Of a DNA stretch of 64,000 nt, positions 61,713 through 64,000 are shown piece by piece. The stretch is from Tunturibacter empetritectus (GTDB taxonomy: Bacteria > Acidobacteriota > Terriglobia > Terriglobales > Acidobacteriaceae): assembly GCF_040358985.1 (NCBI RefSeq), contig NZ_CP132932.1, forward strand, positions 3,286,001 through 3,350,000, in the 5' to 3' direction. Under the pieces are notes generated by a model that was not told the origin of the DNA, did no database searches, and worked only from the letters and a program-made list of their open reading frames with translations. Positions within the stretch are counted from its first letter, which is position 1. The number at the start of each line of letters is the position of its first letter. A program made the translations under genes and the position numbers.

Positions 61713-64000
61713 ATGATGCTACGAACTCCAGGTTCTACTTACAGACTGCAACTGCATAAAAACTTTACGTTCGACGATGCGGCGAGGATCGCCGACTATC
61801 TGCATGAACTCGGGATCTCACATGTCTACAGCTCTCCTTATCTGCAGGCTGCGCCGGAGAGTATGCATGGATACGATGTGGTCGATCATCAGAAGGTGAA
61901 TCAAGAGCTGGGGGGCGCGGCGGCGCATGAGCGGTTCTGCAAGAAGCTGGGCGAGGCGGGGCTGGGGCAGGTGCTGGACATCGTGCCGAATCATATGTCG
62001 CTGGGCAAGGAAAATCGTTTCTGGTGGGATGTGCTGGAGAATGGGACGTCGAGCCGGTATGCTTCGTTCTTCGATATCGACTGGCAGCCGCAGGAGGAGC
62101 GTCTGCGAGACAAGGTGCTGGTGCCGATTCTTGGGGATCAGTATGGGCGGGTGCTGCAGACGGGCGGAATCAAGGTGGTGCGGCGAGGGGTGAAGTTTCA
62201 GGTGGAGTGTTCGGGGCAGTCGCTGCCGGTTTCTCCGCAGTCGCTGCCGGTGATTCTGGCGCGCGCGGCGGAGTATGCGAAGTCGGATACGCTGAGTTTT
62301 CTAGCGGCTTCGTTTGGCCGGTTGCCGGCGCCGGAGTATGTGGATCGGCGAACGATTCTGGCCCGGCATCGCGATAAGGTGGTGCTGTTTACGCTGCTGG
62401 ATCGGCTGTGCGCGGAGGAGCCGGCGATTCTCGATGCGATGGACCGGTCGGCGGCGGAGTTGAACGAGAATCTCGATGCGCTGGATGATTTTTTGAATCA
62501 GCAGAACTATCGGCTGGCTTACTGGAAGACGGCGGATCAGCAGTTGAGCTATCGGCGATTCTTTGATGTGAATACGCTGATCGGTCTGCGGGTGGAGCGA
62601 GAGTATGTGTTCGAAGAGACGCATGCGCTGGTGCTGGATTGGCTGCGGCGAGGGGTGCTCGATGGGGTGCGGGTGGATCATCCGGATGGTTTGCGGGATC
62701 CGAAGGAGTACTTCAAGCGGCTGCGGGAGCGGGCTCCAGATGCGTGGGTGATCGGGGAGAAGATTCTTGAGCCGGGTGAGTTTCTGCGTGAGGACTGGCC
62801 GGTTGAGGGCACGAGTGGGTATGACTTTCTGAATGTTGCGGCGGCGGTGCTGGTGGCGCCTGAGGGCATGATGGAGCTGTCCACGCTGTATGGGGATTTT
62901 ACGGGCCAGCCAACGGACTTTCACGCGATTGCGCATGAGAAGAAGATCAACGTGTCGCAGGAGGCGCTGGGGAGCGATGTGAATCGGCTGACGTCGATCT
63001 TTGTGGAGATCTGCGAGGCGAATCGCGATGAGCGCGACTACACGAGAGCGGAGGTGAGGCGAGCGATTCGGGAGGTGGCGGCTTGCTTTTCGATCTATCG
63101 GACTTACGTGGTGCCGGAGCGTGAGGAGATTACCGAGGAAGACCGCGAGTACATTACGCAGGCTGCGGAGTGCGCGAAGGAGACGCGGCAGGATATCGAC
63201 GGAGGGCTGTTTGATTTTCTTCGGGACGTGTTGACGATGCAGGTGAAGGGGAGGCTGGAGAGCGAATTTTTGCTGAGGTTCCAGCAGTTCACCGGGCCGG
63301 TGATGGCGAAGGGCGTGGAGGACACGGCGTTTTACTGCTACAACCGTTTGACGGGAATGAACGAGGTGGGGAGCGATCCGGGGCGCAATGGATTGAGCAT
63401 TGAGGAGTTTCACTCGTACTGCAGGAAGATGCAGGAGACGCATCCTTGCACGATGACTACGCTGTCGACGCACGATACCAAGCGCAGCGATGATGTGAGG
63501 GCGCGGATGGCGGTGCTGTCGGAGATCCCGGAGAAGTTTGGTGCGGCGATACAGCGGTGGTCGCGGATGAACAATGCGTTTCGCGCGCGCAAACCCGGAG
63601 TTGATCCGCTGCCGGACAGGAATACGGAGTACTTCTACTACCAGACTTTGATTGGGGCGTGGCCGCTGCCGATGGATCGTGCGCAGGCCTATATGTTGAA
63701 GGCGATGCGCGAGGCCAAACAGCAGACGACGTGGGTGGCGAATAACAAGGAGTTTGAAGACGCGCTGAAGTTATTTATTGAGTTCACTTATAGCTACGCG
63801 CCGTTTCAGCGGGAGCTGCAGCAGTTTGTGGAGAGGATTCTGGAGGCGGGGCGGGTGAACTCGCTGGCGCAGACACTGCTGAAGTACACGGCACCGGGTG
63901 TGCCGGATCTTTATCAGGGGACGGAGTTGTGGGACTTGAGTTTGGTCGATCCGGACAACCGGCGACCGGTGGACTATGCGCTGCGGCAGCGGTTGCTGCA
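61713..64000 (+). CDS. treY: Maltooligosyl trehalose synthase, 3' end beyond the window
   Basis: Open from ATG 61713 (ATG 61716 also possible) to the window edge, 762 codons and incomplete. Start MMLRTPGSTYRLQLHKNFTFDDAARIADYLHELG is typical TreY, followed by SHVYSSPYLQAAPESMHGYDVVDH and the GH13 active-site segments VLDIVPNHMS, GVRVDHPDGLRD (Asp322, nucleophile by position in motif) and WVIGEKILEPGE (Glu349). VEDTAFYCYNRLTGMNEVG and LSTHDTKRSDDVRARM are further TreY signatures. It converts the reducing-end bond of maltooligosaccharides to a trehalose link. A treZ gene would be expected just beyond the window. Confidence 0.95.
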   Translation, partial: MMLRTPGSTYRLQLHKNFTFDDAARIADYLHELGISHVYSSPYLQAAPESMHGYDVVDHQKVNQELGGAAAHERFCKKLGEAGLGQVLDIVPNHMSLGKENRFWWDVLENGTSSRYASFFDIDWQPQEERLRDKVLVPILGDQYGRVLQTGGIKVVRRGVKFQVECSGQSLPVSPQSLPVILARAAEYAKSDTLSFLAASFGRLPAPEYVDRRTILARHRDKVVLFTLLDRLCAEEPAILDAMDRSAAELNENLDALDDFLNQQNYRLAYWKTADQQLSYRRFFDVNTLIGLRVEREYVFEETHALVLDWLRRGVLDGVRVDHPDGLRDPKEYFKRLRERAPDAWVIGEKILEPGEFLREDWPVEGTSGYDFLNVAAAVLVAPEGMMELSTLYGDFTGQPTDFHAIAHEKKINVSQEALGSDVNRLTSIFVEICEANRDERDYTRAEVRRAIREVAACFSIYRTYVVPEREEITEEDREYITQAAECAKETRQDIDGGLFDFLRDVLTMQVKGRLESEFLLRFQQFTGPVMAKGVEDTAFYCYNRLTGMNEVGSDPGRNGLSIEEFHSYCRKMQETHPCTMTTLSTHDTKRSDDVRARMAVLSEIPEKFGAAIQRWSRMNNAFRARKPGVDPLPDRNTEYFYYQTLIGAWPLPMDRAQAYMLKAMREAKQQTTWVANNKEFEDALKLFIEFTYSYAPFQRELQQFVERILEAGRVNSLAQTLLKYTAPGVPDLYQGTELWDLSLVDPDNRRPVDYALRQRLL

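Overview
The window looks like chromosome from an acidobacterium of the Terriglobales type (Granulicella/Edaphobacter/Terriglobus group). This is an inference from gene content: a very long Oar-like TonB-dependent receptor with an N-terminal carboxypeptidase-regulatory-like domain, CRTAC1/ASPIC-UnbV and HAF-repeat secreted proteins, a giant NHL/MBG-repeat protein, a GH116 enzyme with a Tat signal, an S53 peptidase, and short dispersed repeats reading like CCTTCACTCCGCTCAGGATGACGG. No rRNA or species marker is present.

Layout. 1-15 kb: a CRTAC1-like FG-GAP protein followed by a seven-heme cytochrome c (20-2978); a convergent GH116 glycosidase (3009-5765); a secreted GH16-like glycanase (6406-7833); then a TetR repressor divergent from an EmrAB-TolC-type efflux operon (8276-13922), with a perfect 20-bp palindrome between them, and a secreted protein of unknown function. 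15.3-37.8 kb: a segment bounded by 82-bp direct repeats, one containing the 3' half of tRNA-Pro and the other lying in an intact tRNA-Pro(CGG) gene. It reads as a decayed integrative island. Its integrase survives only as a 40-codon C-terminal stub that begins at the likely catalytic tyrosine, because an IS6-family element abuts it. The cargo is a TonB receptor, a DUF2062 protein, a broken GAF/receiver gene, a periplasmic PaoABC-type aldehyde oxidoreductase, a large KatE catalase, a tightly overlapping four-gene operon (PIG-L deacetylase, NodS-like methyltransferase, GT2 glycosyltransferase, acyl-CoA-dehydrogenase-like protein), an esterase, a propeller/ricin-lectin protein and a HAF-repeat protein.

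38-64 kb: an OmpA-like barrel protein and a 1745-residue NHL/MBG protein; an xdhC-mocA pair convergent with a second molybdenum hydroxylase operon (large, 2Fe-2S and FAD subunits); an AhpD-like protein; a repeat-rich intergenic stretch; several secreted or cytosolic proteins; an S53 peptidase with a strongly basic tail; a CmpX-like membrane protein; and at the right edge a maltodextrin/trehalose locus (GT-like protein, GH15 enzyme, TreY cut by the window end).

How the genes may work together (inference). The aldehyde oxidoreductase and the catalase form a plausible peroxide-producing and peroxide-removing pair. XdhC and MocA would mature the cofactor for one or both molybdenum hydroxylases. 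GH15 and TreY point to glycogen/trehalose turnover. The four-gene deacetylase-methyltransferase-glycosyltransferase-dehydrogenase operon next to katE is the best candidate here for an undescribed pathway, most likely making a small glycosylated product.
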